A stretch of DNA of 64,000 nucleotides from Lysobacter arenosi (GCF_016613475.2 NZ_CP071517.1:2666001-2730000); one strand, 5' to 3'. Shown: positions 8,880-19,587, counted from the first letter of the stretch. The notes: generated by a model from the sequence alone, not told the origin. Program-made: numbers and translations.

Positions 8880-8895
8880 TTTGGATCGTTCTAAA
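8880..8895. promoter_or_regulatory. LacI-type operator upstream of the GH92 gene
   Basis: TTTGGATCGTTCTAAA is an imperfect palindrome (12 of 16 positions) with a central CG, the usual form for LacI-family operators. An 18-base version (8878-8895) is repeated exactly in reverse complement at 8983-9000. It lies 38 bases before the GH92 start codon. Confidence 0.7.
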
Positions 8896-8982
8896 CCGCC
8901 GCAACCTAGCACGCGACCACGCCCAAGTTCATGCTGCGGTGCAGAATGCGCCATCCCGGCCCCGGGCGCAGGATGTGCACAA

Positions 8983-8998
8983 TTTAGAACGATCCAAA
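8983..8998. promoter_or_regulatory. LacI-type operator upstream of the regulator operon
   Basis: TTTAGAACGATCCAAA is the exact reverse complement of the site at 8880-8895. It lies 30 bases before the regulator's start codon, where binding would give autorepression of the operon. Confidence 0.7.
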
Positions 8999-9027
8999 TT
9001 CAGCCAGATGCCCTCCGGACTTCCGCG

Positions 9028-10077
9028 ATGACCCCACCGGTGCGTACCCGCGCCCGGGTAACCCTCGCCGACATCGCCAGCGCCTGCGACCTGTCGCGGG
9101 CGACGATCTCGCTGGTCCTGCGCGGCAGCCCGCTGGTCAATGCCGAGACGCGGGCGCGGGTCGAGGCCGAGCTCAAGCGCCAGCGCTACGTCTATCACCG
9201 CGGCGCCGCCAACCTGCGCCGCAACGTGTCCTCGACCGTGGCGCTGGTCATCAACGACCTGTCCAACCCGTTCTTCGCCGAGTTCGCGGCGGGCGTCGAC
9301 GAAGCCCTGGCCGCGGCCGGCTACGTCACCCTGCTCGGCAGCACCGGCGAGTCGGCCGAGCGCCAGCAGACGGTGCTCGCCTCGCTGCTCGAACACGACC
9401 CGGCCGGCATCATCCTCTCGCCCGCCGAGGGCAGCGACGGTGCGCGACTGCGTGGACTGCTCGGCGTGCATACGCCGACGCTGGTGTTCAACCGCGAGCT
9501 TGGCGCCGACTGGGATTTCCTTTCGCTCGACAACGTGCGCGGTGCGCGCATCGCCACCGAGCACCTGCTGGCGCAGGGCCATCGCCGCATCGCCTTCTTC
9601 GGCGGGCACCAGGATTCCAGTTCGTGCCATCAGCGTCGCGAGGGCTATCGCGAGGCGCTGATCGCGGCCGGCGTCACGCCCGAGCCGCAGTGGCTGGTCG
9701 AATGTGCGCCGACGCGCCTGGAAGCGGCACGGCAGACTGGCGCGTTGTTCGTGCGCGATCCCGCGCCGACGGCGGCGGTTTGCTACAACGATGCGGTCGC
9801 GCTGGGATTGATGGCAGGACTGGCCACGCGCGGCCGTCGCGCCGGGCAGGACTTCGCCCTCACCGGCTTCGACGACATCCCCGAAGCCGCCGTCAGCGCG
9901 CCGCCGCTGACCACCATTGCCGTCGACCCGCGCGCGCGCGGGCGCCAGGCGGCCGAGCTGATCCTGCAACGATTGCGCGACCCGTCCGCCACGGCCGCCA
10001 CCGTCGTCGCACCCGTGCAATTGCAGGTCCGCGCCAGCAGCACCACCACGCAACCCCAGGGCGGAACCACCGCATGA
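9028..10077 (+). CDS. LacI-family transcriptional regulator of mannoside genes
   Basis: 349 residues from the ATG at 9028; the open frame extends further upstream but through the operators. The helix-turn-helix is at about 11-37 (VTLADIASACDLSRATISLVLRG is the core), followed by the hinge helix and a periplasmic-binding-protein-like effector domain (ALVINDLSNPFFAEF, HRRIAFFGG, FALTGFDDI). It is first in an operon with permease, kinase, isomerase and GH47. Two operator-like palindromes flank the promoter region. The likely inducer is mannose or a derivative (inference). The stop overlaps the permease start (ATGA). Confidence 0.93.
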   Translation: MTPPVRTRARVTLADIASACDLSRATISLVLRGSPLVNAETRARVEAELKRQRYVYHRGAANLRRNVSSTVALVINDLSNPFFAEFAAGVDEALAAAGYVTLLGSTGESAERQQTVLASLLEHDPAGIILSPAEGSDGARLRGLLGVHTPTLVFNRELGADWDFLSLDNVRGARIATEHLLAQGHRRIAFFGGHQDSSSCHQRREGYREALIAAGVTPEPQWLVECAPTRLEAARQTGALFVRDPAPTAAVCYNDAVALGLMAGLATRGRRAGQDFALTGFDDIPEAAVSAPPLTTIAVDPRARGRQAAELILQRLRDPSATAATVVAPVQLQVRASSTTTQPQGGTTA

Positions 10078-11369
10078 TGCGAAACCATCAATCGACCTCG
10101 TCGCCCACCACCGCCATCGCGGTGCTGACCACGATCTTCTTCACCTGGGGCGCGCTGACCAGCCTCAACGACGTGCTGATCCCGCACCTGAAAGCCGTGT
10201 TCGCGATGAACTACGCGCAGACGATGCTGATCCAGTTCACCTTCTTCAGCACGTACCTGGTGATGTCGCTGCCGGCCGGCAAGGTCGTGGCACGCTTCGG
10301 CTACAAGCGCAGCATCGTGATCGGCCTGGTCGTGGCCGGCATCGGCGCGCTGGCGTTCTTCCCGGCCGCCAGGATCCCGTCGTACCCGTTGTTCCTGTTC
10401 GCGCTGTACGTGCTTGCGAGCGGCATCACGCTGCTGCAGGTCTCGGCCAATCCGTACATCGCGCTGCTCGGCGATGCGCAGAGTGCGTCGAGCCGGCTGA
10501 CGCTGGCGCAGGCGTTGAATTCGTTCGGCCATGCGATCGCGCCGGCATTGATCGGTCCGCTGATCCTGTCGGTCGCGGTGATCGGCGGCGCCGAGCTGGC
10601 GCAGATGCCGGTGGCCGAACAGACCGCCTACCGCATCGCCCAGGCCGAATCGGTGCAGCTGCCCTACCTCGGGCTGGCCGTGGGCCTGTTCGCGCTGGCG
10701 GCGTTCGTGCTGCTGTTCCGCCTGCCGACGCTGAGCGAAGCGACAGAGGGCGCCGACCACAAGGTCCACACCTTCAGCGAAGCCTTGCGCCATCGCCACC
10801 TGCGCCTGGGCGTGGTCGCGATCTTCGTCTACGTCGGCGCCGAGGTCGCCATCGGCAGCTTCCTGATCAACTACATCGCCAGCCCGGGCATCGGCGCGAT
10901 GGACGAGTCGGCCGCGGCCAAGTACGTGTCCTATTACTGGGGCGCGGCGATGGTCGGCCGCTTCATCGGTTCGCTGCTGCTGCGCAAGATTGAACCGCGG
11001 ATCCTGTTGGGCCTGTTCGCGATCGTCGCGATGGCGCTGCTGGCGACCACCATCGCCACCGGCGGCCCGGTCGCGATGTGGAGCGTGATTGCCATCGGCC
11101 TGTTCAACTCGATCATGTTCCCGACCATCTTCACCCTCGGCATCGAAGGCCTGGGCCCGCTGACCAGCAAGGCGTCGAGCCTGCTGGTGATGGCCATCGT
11201 TGGTGGCGCGGTGGTGCCGTTGCTTCAGGGCGTGTTGGCCGATCGCATCGGCATCCAGCACGCGTTCGTGCTGCCGCTGCTGTGCTACGTCTACGTCGCC
11301 TGGTACGGCTTCCGTGGTGCGCGGCGCGAGCCGGTGCCGGTGCTGGAACCGGCAGTGAGCACGCCATGA
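10074..11369 (+). CDS. Sugar:proton symporter, FucP-type MFS permease
   Basis: 431 residues with about 12 hydrophobic segments, typical of the fucose/glucose-galactose permease group (FFTWGALTSLNDVLIPHLK near the N-terminus; SANPYIALLG in the middle). It is an inner-membrane importer. Genomic position, not sequence, suggests that it carries mannose released by the two alpha-mannosidases. The ATG at 10074 overlaps the regulator stop by 4 bases; a second ATG follows directly. It is translationally coupled to the kinase gene downstream. Confidence 0.9.
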   Translation: MMRNHQSTSSPTTAIAVLTTIFFTWGALTSLNDVLIPHLKAVFAMNYAQTMLIQFTFFSTYLVMSLPAGKVVARFGYKRSIVIGLVVAGIGALAFFPAARIPSYPLFLFALYVLASGITLLQVSANPYIALLGDAQSASSRLTLAQALNSFGHAIAPALIGPLILSVAVIGGAELAQMPVAEQTAYRIAQAESVQLPYLGLAVGLFALAAFVLLFRLPTLSEATEGADHKVHTFSEALRHRHLRLGVVAIFVYVGAEVAIGSFLINYIASPGIGAMDESAAAKYVSYYWGAAMVGRFIGSLLLRKIEPRILLGLFAIVAMALLATTIATGGPVAMWSVIAIGLFNSIMFPTIFTLGIEGLGPLTSKASSLLVMAIVGGAVVPLLQGVLADRIGIQHAFVLPLLCYVYVAWYGFRGARREPVPVLEPAVSTP

Positions 11370-12373
11370 GCGCGACGCAGGGCCGCACCGCGATCGCCTG
11401 CTTCGGCGAGGCGCTGATCGATTTCCTCGCGGTGCCGGCGGTGGCTGGGCAGCCGCGCCAGTTCGCCGAGTACGCCGGCGGTGCTCCGGCCAATGTCGCC
11501 GCCGCCGTGGCGCGGCTGGGCGGCAACGCGCGCTTCGTCGGCATGCTCGGCGCGGACATGTTCGGCGAGTTCCTGATGTCGCAGCTGCGCGCGATGGGCG
11601 TCGACACGAGTTACACCGTGCACACGTCGGCGGCGCGCACGGCCCTGGCGTTCGTATCGCTGGACGCAGACGGCGAACGCAGCTTCAGCTTCTACCGCCC
11701 GCCGGCGGCCGACCTGCTGTTCCGCGAAGAACACTTCGATCCGGCCTGCTTCGACGACGCGGCCGTGCTGCACGTGTGCTCCAACAGCCTCACCGAGGCG
11801 GACATCGCCGACACCACGCTCGCCGGCATGCGCCTGGCGCGCGAGGCCGGCGCGATGGTCAGCATGGACCTGAACCTGCGTCCGTCGCTGTGGCCGGAAG
11901 GCGTCGACCCGGCGCCACGCCTGTGGGATGCACTCGCGCAGGCAGACCTGGTGAAGCTGTGCCGCAGCGAGGCCGACTTCCTGATCCGCCGCGCCGGCGA
12001 CGAGAAGGCGATGTTGCGCCGCCTGTGGCAGGGGCATGCCAAGTGCGTCCTCATCACCGACGGCAGCCAGCCGGTGCGCTGGTTCACGCGCGATGCCGAT
12101 GGCGTGGCGCCGACTTTCGCCGTCACGGTGATCGACACCACGGCGGCCGGTGACGCCTTCGTCGGCGCGCTGCTGCATCGCCTGGTCGAACGCGGTGCCG
12201 GCGTCGACTCGCTGGTGACGCTGCTCGACGACCGCGTCGCACTCACCGATGCACTCCGGCACGCCGCGGCCGGCGGCGCGCTGGCGACCACGCGCCACGG
12301 CGCGTTCGCGGCGATGCCCGGCCGCGACGACCTCGATCAACTGCTGCGCCCCATTTCACGGACGGAACCATGA
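11366..12373 (+). CDS. PfkB-family sugar kinase, probable fructokinase
   Basis: 335 residues. The N-terminal PfkB motif region is present (YAGGAPANVAAAVARLGG) and the C-terminal signature DTTAAGDAF (257-265) carries the catalytic Asp263. Overall it looks like bacterial fructokinases. Next to a mannose-isomerase-like gene, the simplest role is phosphorylation of the fructose formed from mannose to fructose-6-phosphate. The start ATG overlaps the permease stop (ATGA). A different hexose or ketose substrate cannot be excluded from sequence. Confidence 0.88.
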   Translation: MSATQGRTAIACFGEALIDFLAVPAVAGQPRQFAEYAGGAPANVAAAVARLGGNARFVGMLGADMFGEFLMSQLRAMGVDTSYTVHTSAARTALAFVSLDADGERSFSFYRPPAADLLFREEHFDPACFDDAAVLHVCSNSLTEADIADTTLAGMRLAREAGAMVSMDLNLRPSLWPEGVDPAPRLWDALAQADLVKLCRSEADFLIRRAGDEKAMLRRLWQGHAKCVLITDGSQPVRWFTRDADGVAPTFAVTVIDTTAAGDAFVGALLHRLVERGAGVDSLVTLLDDRVALTDALRHAAAGGALATTRHGAFAAMPGRDDLDQLLRPISRTEP

Positions 12374-13608
12374 GCCGCATCCCCCCTTCATCGCCTGACT
12401 ACCGCAGCCAGGACTTCCTGCGTTCGCACATCGCCGAGACGATGGCGTTCTACCACCCGCGCGCGATCGATCCACAGGGCGGTTTCTTCCACTACTTCCG
12501 CGACGACGGCAGCGTCTACGATGCCTCCCACCGGCATCTGGTCAGCAGCACGCGCTTCGTCTTCAACTACGCGATGGCAGCGCGCGAGTTCGGCAATGCC
12601 GAGTACCTGGACGTGGCCCGCCATGGCCTGCGCTACCTGCGCGAAGTCCACCGCGACCCGCGCAGCGGCGGTTATGCCTGGACCATCCGCGACGGCGTCG
12701 CCGAGGACCGCACCAACCACTGCTACGGCGTCGCCTTCGTGCTGCTTGCCTACTCCACCGCGCTCAAGGCCGGCATCAGCGAGGCCGCGCCGTGGATGGA
12801 CGAGACCTGGGATCTGCTGGAATCGCGCTACTGGGAATCGGCGCACGGGCTCTACCTCGACGAGGCCGACGCCGACTGGAACTTCTCCGGTTACCGCGGA
12901 CAGAACGCCAACATGCACATGTGCGAGGCGATGCTGGCCGCGTTCGAAGCCAGCGGCCAGTCGCGCTACCTCGAACGGGCGCTGATGCTGGCCGACCACA
13001 TGACGCGTCGCCAGGCCGCGCACGCCGGCGGCCTGGTGTGGGAACACTACGACCGCGACTGGAACATCGACTGGGATTACCACCGCGACGATCCCAAGCA
13101 TCTGTTCCGCCCGTGGGGATTCCAGCCCGGCCACCAGACCGAGTGGAGCAAGCTGCTGCTGATCCTCGATGGCCACCTGCGCAAGCGCGGCGTCTTCGCG
13201 CCGTGGTTGCGCGAGCGCGCGGCGCATCTGTTCGACACCGCATGCGCTGCCTCCTGGGATTCGCGCCAGGGCGGTCTGTTCTACGGTTTCTCGCCCGAGG
13301 CCGGTTACCCGGTCTGCGATCACGACAAGTACTTCTGGGTGCAGGCCGAGTCGCTCGCCGCGGCGGCGCGGTTGGCACAGGCCAGCGGCGATGCACGCTA
13401 CTGGGACTGGTATCAGCGCCTGTGGGATTACTCGTGGCGCTTCTTCATCGATCACGAGCACGGCGCCTGGTACCGCATCCTCGATCGCAACAACCGCAAG
13501 TACAGCGATGAGAAGAGCCCGGCCGGCAAGACCGACTACCACACCATGGGCGCGTGCTACGACGTCCTCCACCTGCTGCGCGCGCACGCGCCGGAGCCTG
13601 TTGTCTGA
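12370..13608 (+). CDS. AGE-family epimerase/isomerase, probable D-mannose isomerase
   Basis: 412 residues with the (alpha/alpha)6-barrel pattern of N-acylglucosamine 2-epimerase relatives: SSTRFVFNYAMA, RTNHCYGVAFVLLAY, PWGFQPGHQTEWSKLLL, and the C-terminal DYHTMGACYDVL. Conserved histidines occur in the H-x-x-E-W (GHQTEW) and DYH positions. The match is better to mannose isomerase and YihS-like enzymes than to GlcNAc 2-epimerases, in keeping with the kinase partner. The start overlaps the kinase stop (ATGA), and its own stop overlaps the GH47 start (TGATG). Confidence 0.88.
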   Translation: MSRIPPSSPDYRSQDFLRSHIAETMAFYHPRAIDPQGGFFHYFRDDGSVYDASHRHLVSSTRFVFNYAMAAREFGNAEYLDVARHGLRYLREVHRDPRSGGYAWTIRDGVAEDRTNHCYGVAFVLLAYSTALKAGISEAAPWMDETWDLLESRYWESAHGLYLDEADADWNFSGYRGQNANMHMCEAMLAAFEASGQSRYLERALMLADHMTRRQAAHAGGLVWEHYDRDWNIDWDYHRDDPKHLFRPWGFQPGHQTEWSKLLLILDGHLRKRGVFAPWLRERAAHLFDTACAASWDSRQGGLFYGFSPEAGYPVCDHDKYFWVQAESLAAAARLAQASGDARYWDWYQRLWDYSWRFFIDHEHGAWYRILDRNNRKYSDEKSPAGKTDYHTMGACYDVLHLLRAHAPEPVV

Positions 13609-15008
13609 TGAAAGCTCGCCTGATGAACCTTCGTCCCCTGCTTCTGAGTGTCCTGTTGTTCCCCACGGTCGGCGTCGCGGCTCCTCCCTCCCCGAAGAAA
13701 CCCGCGACGCCGCCCGTACTTACCCAGGCGCAGGCCGCGCAGAGCGCCGAGCGCGTCAAGGCCGAGTTCCTGCACGCATGGCGCGGCTACCGCCAGCACG
13801 CCTGGGGCCATGACGGCCTCAAGCCGCTGAGCAACGCGCCGCACGACTGGTACGGCCAGTCGCTGCTGATGACGCCGGTCGACGCGCTCGACACGATGAT
13901 CCTGATGGGCCTGGACGACGAAGCCCGCGACGCACGCGAGCTGATCGCCACGCAGCTGTCGTTCGACAAGGACATCGACGTCAAGCACTTCGAGATCGTG
14001 ATCCGCCTGCTCGGCGGCCTGCTCTCGGGCTACCAGCTCAGCGGCGACGAGCGCCTGCTCAAGCAGGCCGAGGACCTCGGCACGCGCCTGCTGCCGGCGT
14101 TCGATTCGCCGACCGGCCTGCCCTACGTCTACGTCAACCTGCGCACCGGCAAGGCCCACGGCAACGACAGCAACCCGGCCGAGTCGGGCACGTTGCTGCT
14201 CGAGTACGGCACGCTCAGCAAGCTCACCGGCAACCCGGTGTTCTACGAGAAGGCCAAGCGTGCGCTGGTCGCCACCTACGAGCGTCGCTCGAAGATCGGC
14301 CTGGTCGGCGAGCGCTTCGACGTCGAGAACGGCAAGTGGACGCAGCCGCGCAGCCATGTCGGCGCCCGCATCGACTCGTACTACGAGTACCTGTGGAAGT
14401 GCTGGAAGCTGTTCGGCGACCGCGACTGCCTGGCGATGTGGAAGACCAGCATCGCCGCGGCCAATCGTTACTACCCGGAAGAGGTCAACGGCGCGCTGTG
14501 GGTCGGCCACGTCGACATGAACACCGGCAAGCGCGTTGGCAGCCTGTATGGCGCACTCGATGCGTTCTACCCGGGACTTCTGGCGTACTCGGGCGACGTC
14601 GATCGCGCGCGCCGCTTGCAGGCATCGTCGTTCGCGATGTGGCGCGTGCACGGCATCGAGCCGGAGCAGTACGACTACCGCAAGGGTGAGGTCACGCACC
14701 CGCGCTACCCGCTGCGCCCGGAGATCATCGAATCGGCGTGGTACCTGCACCGCCTGACCGGCGACAAGCAGTACCAGGCGATGGGCCAAGAAATGTTCGA
14801 GGACTTCGTCCGCTACACGCGCACCGACTCCGGCTTCGCCACGCTCAAGAGCGTGGTGACCAAGGAGAAGGAAGACGACATGGAGAGCTTCGTGCTGGCC
14901 GAGACGTTCAAGTATTTCTACCTGCTGTTCGCGCCAGCGCAGACGCTCGATCCGGGCAAGGTGGTCCTCAACACCGAGGCGCATCCGCTGCGGAAGACCT
15001 GGAAGTAG
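13608..15008 (+). CDS. Exported GH47 alpha-1,2-mannosidase
   Basis: 466 residues with a signal peptide (hydrophobic LLLSVLLFPTVGVA, about 10-24). GH47 hallmarks are clear: WGHDGLKPLS, then LLMTPVDALDTM, LLSGYQLSGDERLL, and LRPEIIESAWYLHRLTG, with ESFVLAETFKYFYLLF at the C-terminus. GH47 enzymes are calcium-dependent inverting alpha-1,2-mannosidases, common in the eukaryotic secretory pathway and much less common in bacteria. With the GH92 gene it gives two extracytoplasmic mannosidases for high-mannose glycans. It is the last gene of the operon; its start overlaps the isomerase stop. Confidence 0.93.
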   Translation: MKARLMNLRPLLLSVLLFPTVGVAAPPSPKKPATPPVLTQAQAAQSAERVKAEFLHAWRGYRQHAWGHDGLKPLSNAPHDWYGQSLLMTPVDALDTMILMGLDDEARDARELIATQLSFDKDIDVKHFEIVIRLLGGLLSGYQLSGDERLLKQAEDLGTRLLPAFDSPTGLPYVYVNLRTGKAHGNDSNPAESGTLLLEYGTLSKLTGNPVFYEKAKRALVATYERRSKIGLVGERFDVENGKWTQPRSHVGARIDSYYEYLWKCWKLFGDRDCLAMWKTSIAAANRYYPEEVNGALWVGHVDMNTGKRVGSLYGALDAFYPGLLAYSGDVDRARRLQASSFAMWRVHGIEPEQYDYRKGEVTHPRYPLRPEIIESAWYLHRLTGDKQYQAMGQEMFEDFVRYTRTDSGFATLKSVVTKEKEDDMESFVLAETFKYFYLLFAPAQTLDPGKVVLNTEAHPLRKTWK

Positions 15009-15082
15009 CCATCCTCACGCTGCTGACACAACCTGACAGTGGCGGGGCGTAGTCTTTCGTCTCTTTCCCCCGGAGACGAACG

Positions 15083-15466
15083 ATGAAAACCGAACAGGTG
15101 GCCGCAAGGCTGGTCGAGTTGTGCAGGGCAGGCAAGTTCGAAGAGGCCCAGAGTGAGCTTTACGCCGACGACGCGGTGAGCCTCGAGCCGGAGGGCTCCC
15201 CGCAGGGCGCCGGTGGCAACGTCAAGGGACTGGCGGCCATCCGGGCAAAGAGCCATCAGTTCCACGACAGCGTTGAAGCATTCCATGGCGTTACGTGCAC
15301 CGATCCCGTTGTCGCCGGCGGTTGGTTCAGCATCGTCATGGGCGTGGATGCGACCTACAAGGGCGCGGGCCGCATCGCCATGAGCGAGATCTGCGTGTAC
15401 CAGGTGCGCGACGGCAAGATCGTGCACGAGCAGTTCTTCTACGATGTGGAGGCGCCAGCAGCTTGA
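15083..15466 (+). CDS. SnoaL-like/NTF2-fold protein
   Basis: 127 residues with the small NTF2-like cone fold: N-terminal helix with LVELCRAGKFEEAQSELYADDAV, then strands with VVAGGWFSIVMGVDA and ISEICVYQVRDGKIVHEQFFY-type ending. No signal peptide is seen. Members bind or convert small ligands, and the sequence does not show which. A ribosome site (GGAGA) precedes the ATG. It stands between the GH47 gene and a bidirectional terminator and may have its own promoter. Confidence 0.8.
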   Translation: MKTEQVAARLVELCRAGKFEEAQSELYADDAVSLEPEGSPQGAGGNVKGLAAIRAKSHQFHDSVEAFHGVTCTDPVVAGGWFSIVMGVDATYKGAGRIAMSEICVYQVRDGKIVHEQFFYDVEAPAA

Positions 15467-15524
15467 TGCGCCTGCACCCTGAAGCGCGCACCCGATCCGG
15501 CGCCAGTCCGTAGACGCGACCCAC

Positions 15525-15553
15525 AAAAAAGCCCCGCGAATGCGGGGCTTTTT
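15525..15553. terminator. Bidirectional intrinsic terminator
   Basis: AAAAAAGCCCCGC-GAAT-GCGGGGCTTTTT: a 7-bp GC stem flanked by A and T runs. It lies between the converging SnoaL-like gene and rpoD and can serve both. Confidence 0.92.
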
Positions 15554-15576
15554 CGTCACAGCTTACCGACAACCGA

Positions 15577-17433
<1,857 letters not shown>

Positions 17434-17463
17434 GTGCTGCGCCACCGCGCTATGAGAGGGTTG

Positions 17464-17479
17464 GGAACGTTCCAGTATA
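17464..17479 (-). promoter_or_regulatory. Possible -10 element and palindrome upstream of rpoD
   Basis: Reading the minus strand, TATACT (17479-17474) is followed directly by the perfect palindrome GGAACGTTCC (17473-17464), about 40 bases before the rpoD start. I see no good -35 hexamer, so an activator or extended promoter may be used. The palindrome would overlap the transcription start. Confidence 0.35.
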
Positions 17480-17505
17480 TCAGGCCGGAGGGGTCGGGGC
17501 CGGAC

Positions 17506-17946
17506 TCAGGAACGGAGAAGGAAGGTGACCGGGCCGTCGTTGACCAGGCTGATCACCATATGGGCACCGAAGCGCCCCGTTTCCAGCCCCCCTGTGTGTT
17601 TTTGCCTGCAAATTTCGACCAGCCTGCTGAACAAAGGTTCAGCCAGCCCGGGCGCGGCGGCGGTACTGAAGCCCGGACGCATGCCGCTGCGGGTATCGGC
17701 CGCCAGGGTGAACTGGCTGACCAGCAGCAACCCGCCACCGGTGTCCGCCAGACCGAGATTCATTCGGCCGGCCTCGTCGGCAAATACACGGTATCCGAGC
17801 AGACGTTCGGCCATCCGCTGCGCCTGGGCTTCGCCATCGCCCGGCTCCACGCCCACCAGGGCCAGCAGGCCGGGGCCGATCGCACCGACAGTTTCGCCTT
17901 CGACCCGGACGGCCGCCTCGGTCACGCGTTGGATCAGGGCCAGCAT
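17506..17946 (-). CDS. dtd: D-aminoacyl-tRNA deacylase
   Basis: 146 residues, full length for DTD. It has the catalytic SQFTL motif (77-81), the Gly-cisPro motif in NDGPVTF (GPVT 138-141), and the typical start MLALIQRVTEAAVRVEG. It removes D-amino acids (and glycine from tRNA-Ala) from mischarged tRNAs in the cytoplasm. The longer open frame to 18414 runs into the divergent acyltransferase gene and is not used; the ATG at 17946 matches the family start. It lies between rpoD and a divergent lipid A acyltransferase. Confidence 0.97.
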   Translation of the reverse strand: MLALIQRVTEAAVRVEGETVGAIGPGLLALVGVEPGDGEAQAQRMAERLLGYRVFADEAGRMNLGLADTGGGLLLVSQFTLAADTRSGMRPGFSTAAAPGLAEPLFSRLVEICRQKHTGGLETGRFGAHMVISLVNDGPVTFLLRS

Positions 17947-18051
17947 GCGGTTGGTCGGCTCGGTCGGAAGCGGGATTCGGGGGCTGTTGTAGCCTAATGC
18001 GCGCTCCGGGCGGAAGCTCGCGGTGCCCCCTCCTCCTCGCCGAACCTCGCC

Positions 18052-19005
18052 ATGACCGGCTTTGCCGCCCGCCTGCTCTACGCCTCCGCCGCCCTGCTCG
18101 GCCGCCTGCCCTGGCCGTGGCTGCTGCGCCTGGGCGATGCACTGGCGGCGTGGTGGCGCTGGCGCGATGTCCGCGAAAGCCGGGTGGCGCGGATCAACCT
18201 GGAGTTGGCCTACCCGGACCTGCTGCCGGCGCAGCGCGACGAGCTGCACCGCGCGATCCTGCGCACCACCGCGCGCCAGGTGCTGGAAACCGTGCGCCTG
18301 TGGACCCGCCCGCACGCCGAGAACCTCGGCCTGCTGCGCGAGCAGCACGGCACCGGACTGATGGATGCGGCGATCGCGGCCGGCCGCGGCGTGATCATCG
18401 CCGCCCCTCATCACGGCAACTGGGAGCTGCTCAACCAGTGGCTGGCCTGGCGCACGCCGCTGGCGATCTTGTACCGGCCGCCGGAGTCGGCGGTGGTCGA
18501 GGCGTTCCTCAACCTGGTCCGTGCTGATTCAGAGCACGCCGACGCCGGGCACGACGCTGGCAACGACGGCGAGCGCGTCACCCAAGTCCGCGCCGAAGGG
18601 CCGGCGATCCGCCAGCTGTTCAAGCGCCTCAACGACGGCGGCGTGGTCGGCATCCTGCCCGACCAGCAACCCAAGGCCGGCGACGGTGAGTTCGCGCCGT
18701 TCTTCGGCGTGCAGGCGCTGACGATGACCCTGCTCGGCCGCCTCGCCGCGCGTACCGGCGCGACCGTGCTGTTCGCCTGGTGCGAGCGCGTGGACACCCA
18801 CACCGGCCATCCCGGTTTCGCCCTGCACATCGAGGCGGCACCGGCGGCGATGGCCGATCCGGATCCGAAGGTCGCCGTGGCCGCGCTCAACGCCGCAGTC
18901 GAGCACATCGCCCGCCGCGACCCGGCGCAATACCAGTGGACCTACAAACGCTATACGCTGCGACCGCCGGGTTCTGGGGAAGAGAACCCGTACTGGAACC
19001 GCTGA
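18052..19005 (+). CDS. Lipid A biosynthesis lauroyl/myristoyl acyltransferase (LpxL/HtrB type)
   Basis: 317 residues with the lysophospholipid acyltransferase fold. An N-terminal hydrophobic segment (about 5-30) gives membrane attachment, and the catalytic H-x4-E motif is PHHGNWE (H120, E125). The downstream motif GGVVGILPDQQPKAGDGEFAPFFG positions the acceptor. A polar insert (ADSEHADAGHDAGNDGER) after VRADS is longer than usual. It adds a secondary acyl chain to Kdo2-lipid A at the inner membrane. Which position (LpxL or LpxM) cannot be settled by eye. It is followed by two bPH2 genes. Confidence 0.9.
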   Translation: MTGFAARLLYASAALLGRLPWPWLLRLGDALAAWWRWRDVRESRVARINLELAYPDLLPAQRDELHRAILRTTARQVLETVRLWTRPHAENLGLLREQHGTGLMDAAIAAGRGVIIAAPHHGNWELLNQWLAWRTPLAILYRPPESAVVEAFLNLVRADSEHADAGHDAGNDGERVTQVRAEGPAIRQLFKRLNDGGVVGILPDQQPKAGDGEFAPFFGVQALTMTLLGRLAARTGATVLFAWCERVDTHTGHPGFALHIEAAPAAMADPDPKVAVAALNAAVEHIARRDPAQYQWTYKRYTLRPPGSGEENPYWNR

Positions 19006-19065
19006 CCGGGCGACGCCGTCGAACCACGGGCATCGCTGGCGCGGCCGACGCCTGACCGCTGACGG

Positions 19066-19587
19066 ATGCCCATGCCCGACTTGCCGCACGCCCCGCCTCA
19101 AGACGCGCCAGCCACCGGCGCCGATTCCGCCGCCGAATGGCAGCCCCTGCCCGCCCGCGCCCGCACCCTGTTCCTGCTGGGCACGGTGCCGGTGGCGATC
19201 CCGTTTGCGTTCGGCGGGTTCATCTTCACCCGGGTCTTCGACCTGTCGCCGCTGCTTGCCCCGCTGGGCCTGATCGTAGGTCTGGCGCTGGGCATCTGGC
19301 TCGGCCTGAAGCAGTACCGCCACACCTTCTGGCGCCTCGACGAGGACGGCCTGGGGCTGCGCCGCGGCCGCCTGTGGCAGCGCGAGACGCGGGTACCGGC
19401 CACGCGCGTGCAGCACCTGGACCTCAAGCGCGGTCCGCTGCAGCGCCGGCGCAACCTGGCGACGCTGGTGGTGCACACCGCCGGCACGCGCCACAGCTCG
19501 GTGTCGGTGCCGAACCTGGATGCCGGCGACGCAGAGCGCTTGCGCGACCGCCTCGGCCGCCAGATCGACCACGATGACGACCAGTAA
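19066..19587 (+). CDS. bPH2-domain membrane protein (YdbS-like)
   Basis: 173 residues: a polar N-terminus, two transmembrane helices (about 34-55 and 62-80), then a bacterial PH domain with FWRLDEDGLGLRRGRLWQRETRVPATRVQHLDLKRGPLQRR, the recognisable strand pattern of the YdbS group (DUF304). The end is acidic and polar. Function is unknown in general; such genes occur as pairs with a three-domain YdbT partner, as here 27 bases downstream. Probably an inner-membrane complex. Confidence 0.88.
   Translation: MPMPDLPHAPPQDAPATGADSAAEWQPLPARARTLFLLGTVPVAIPFAFGGFIFTRVFDLSPLLAPLGLIVGLALGIWLGLKQYRHTFWRLDEDGLGLRRGRLWQRETRVPATRVQHLDLKRGPLQRRRNLATLVVHTAGTRHSSVSVPNLDAGDAERLRDRLGRQIDHDDDQ

Noticed and set aside
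9783..11261. 492-codon minus-strand frame over the sugar permease
   Set aside because: Mirror-frame artefact; rich in Arg/Gln/His, no domains, and the plus strand encodes a clear MFS protein.
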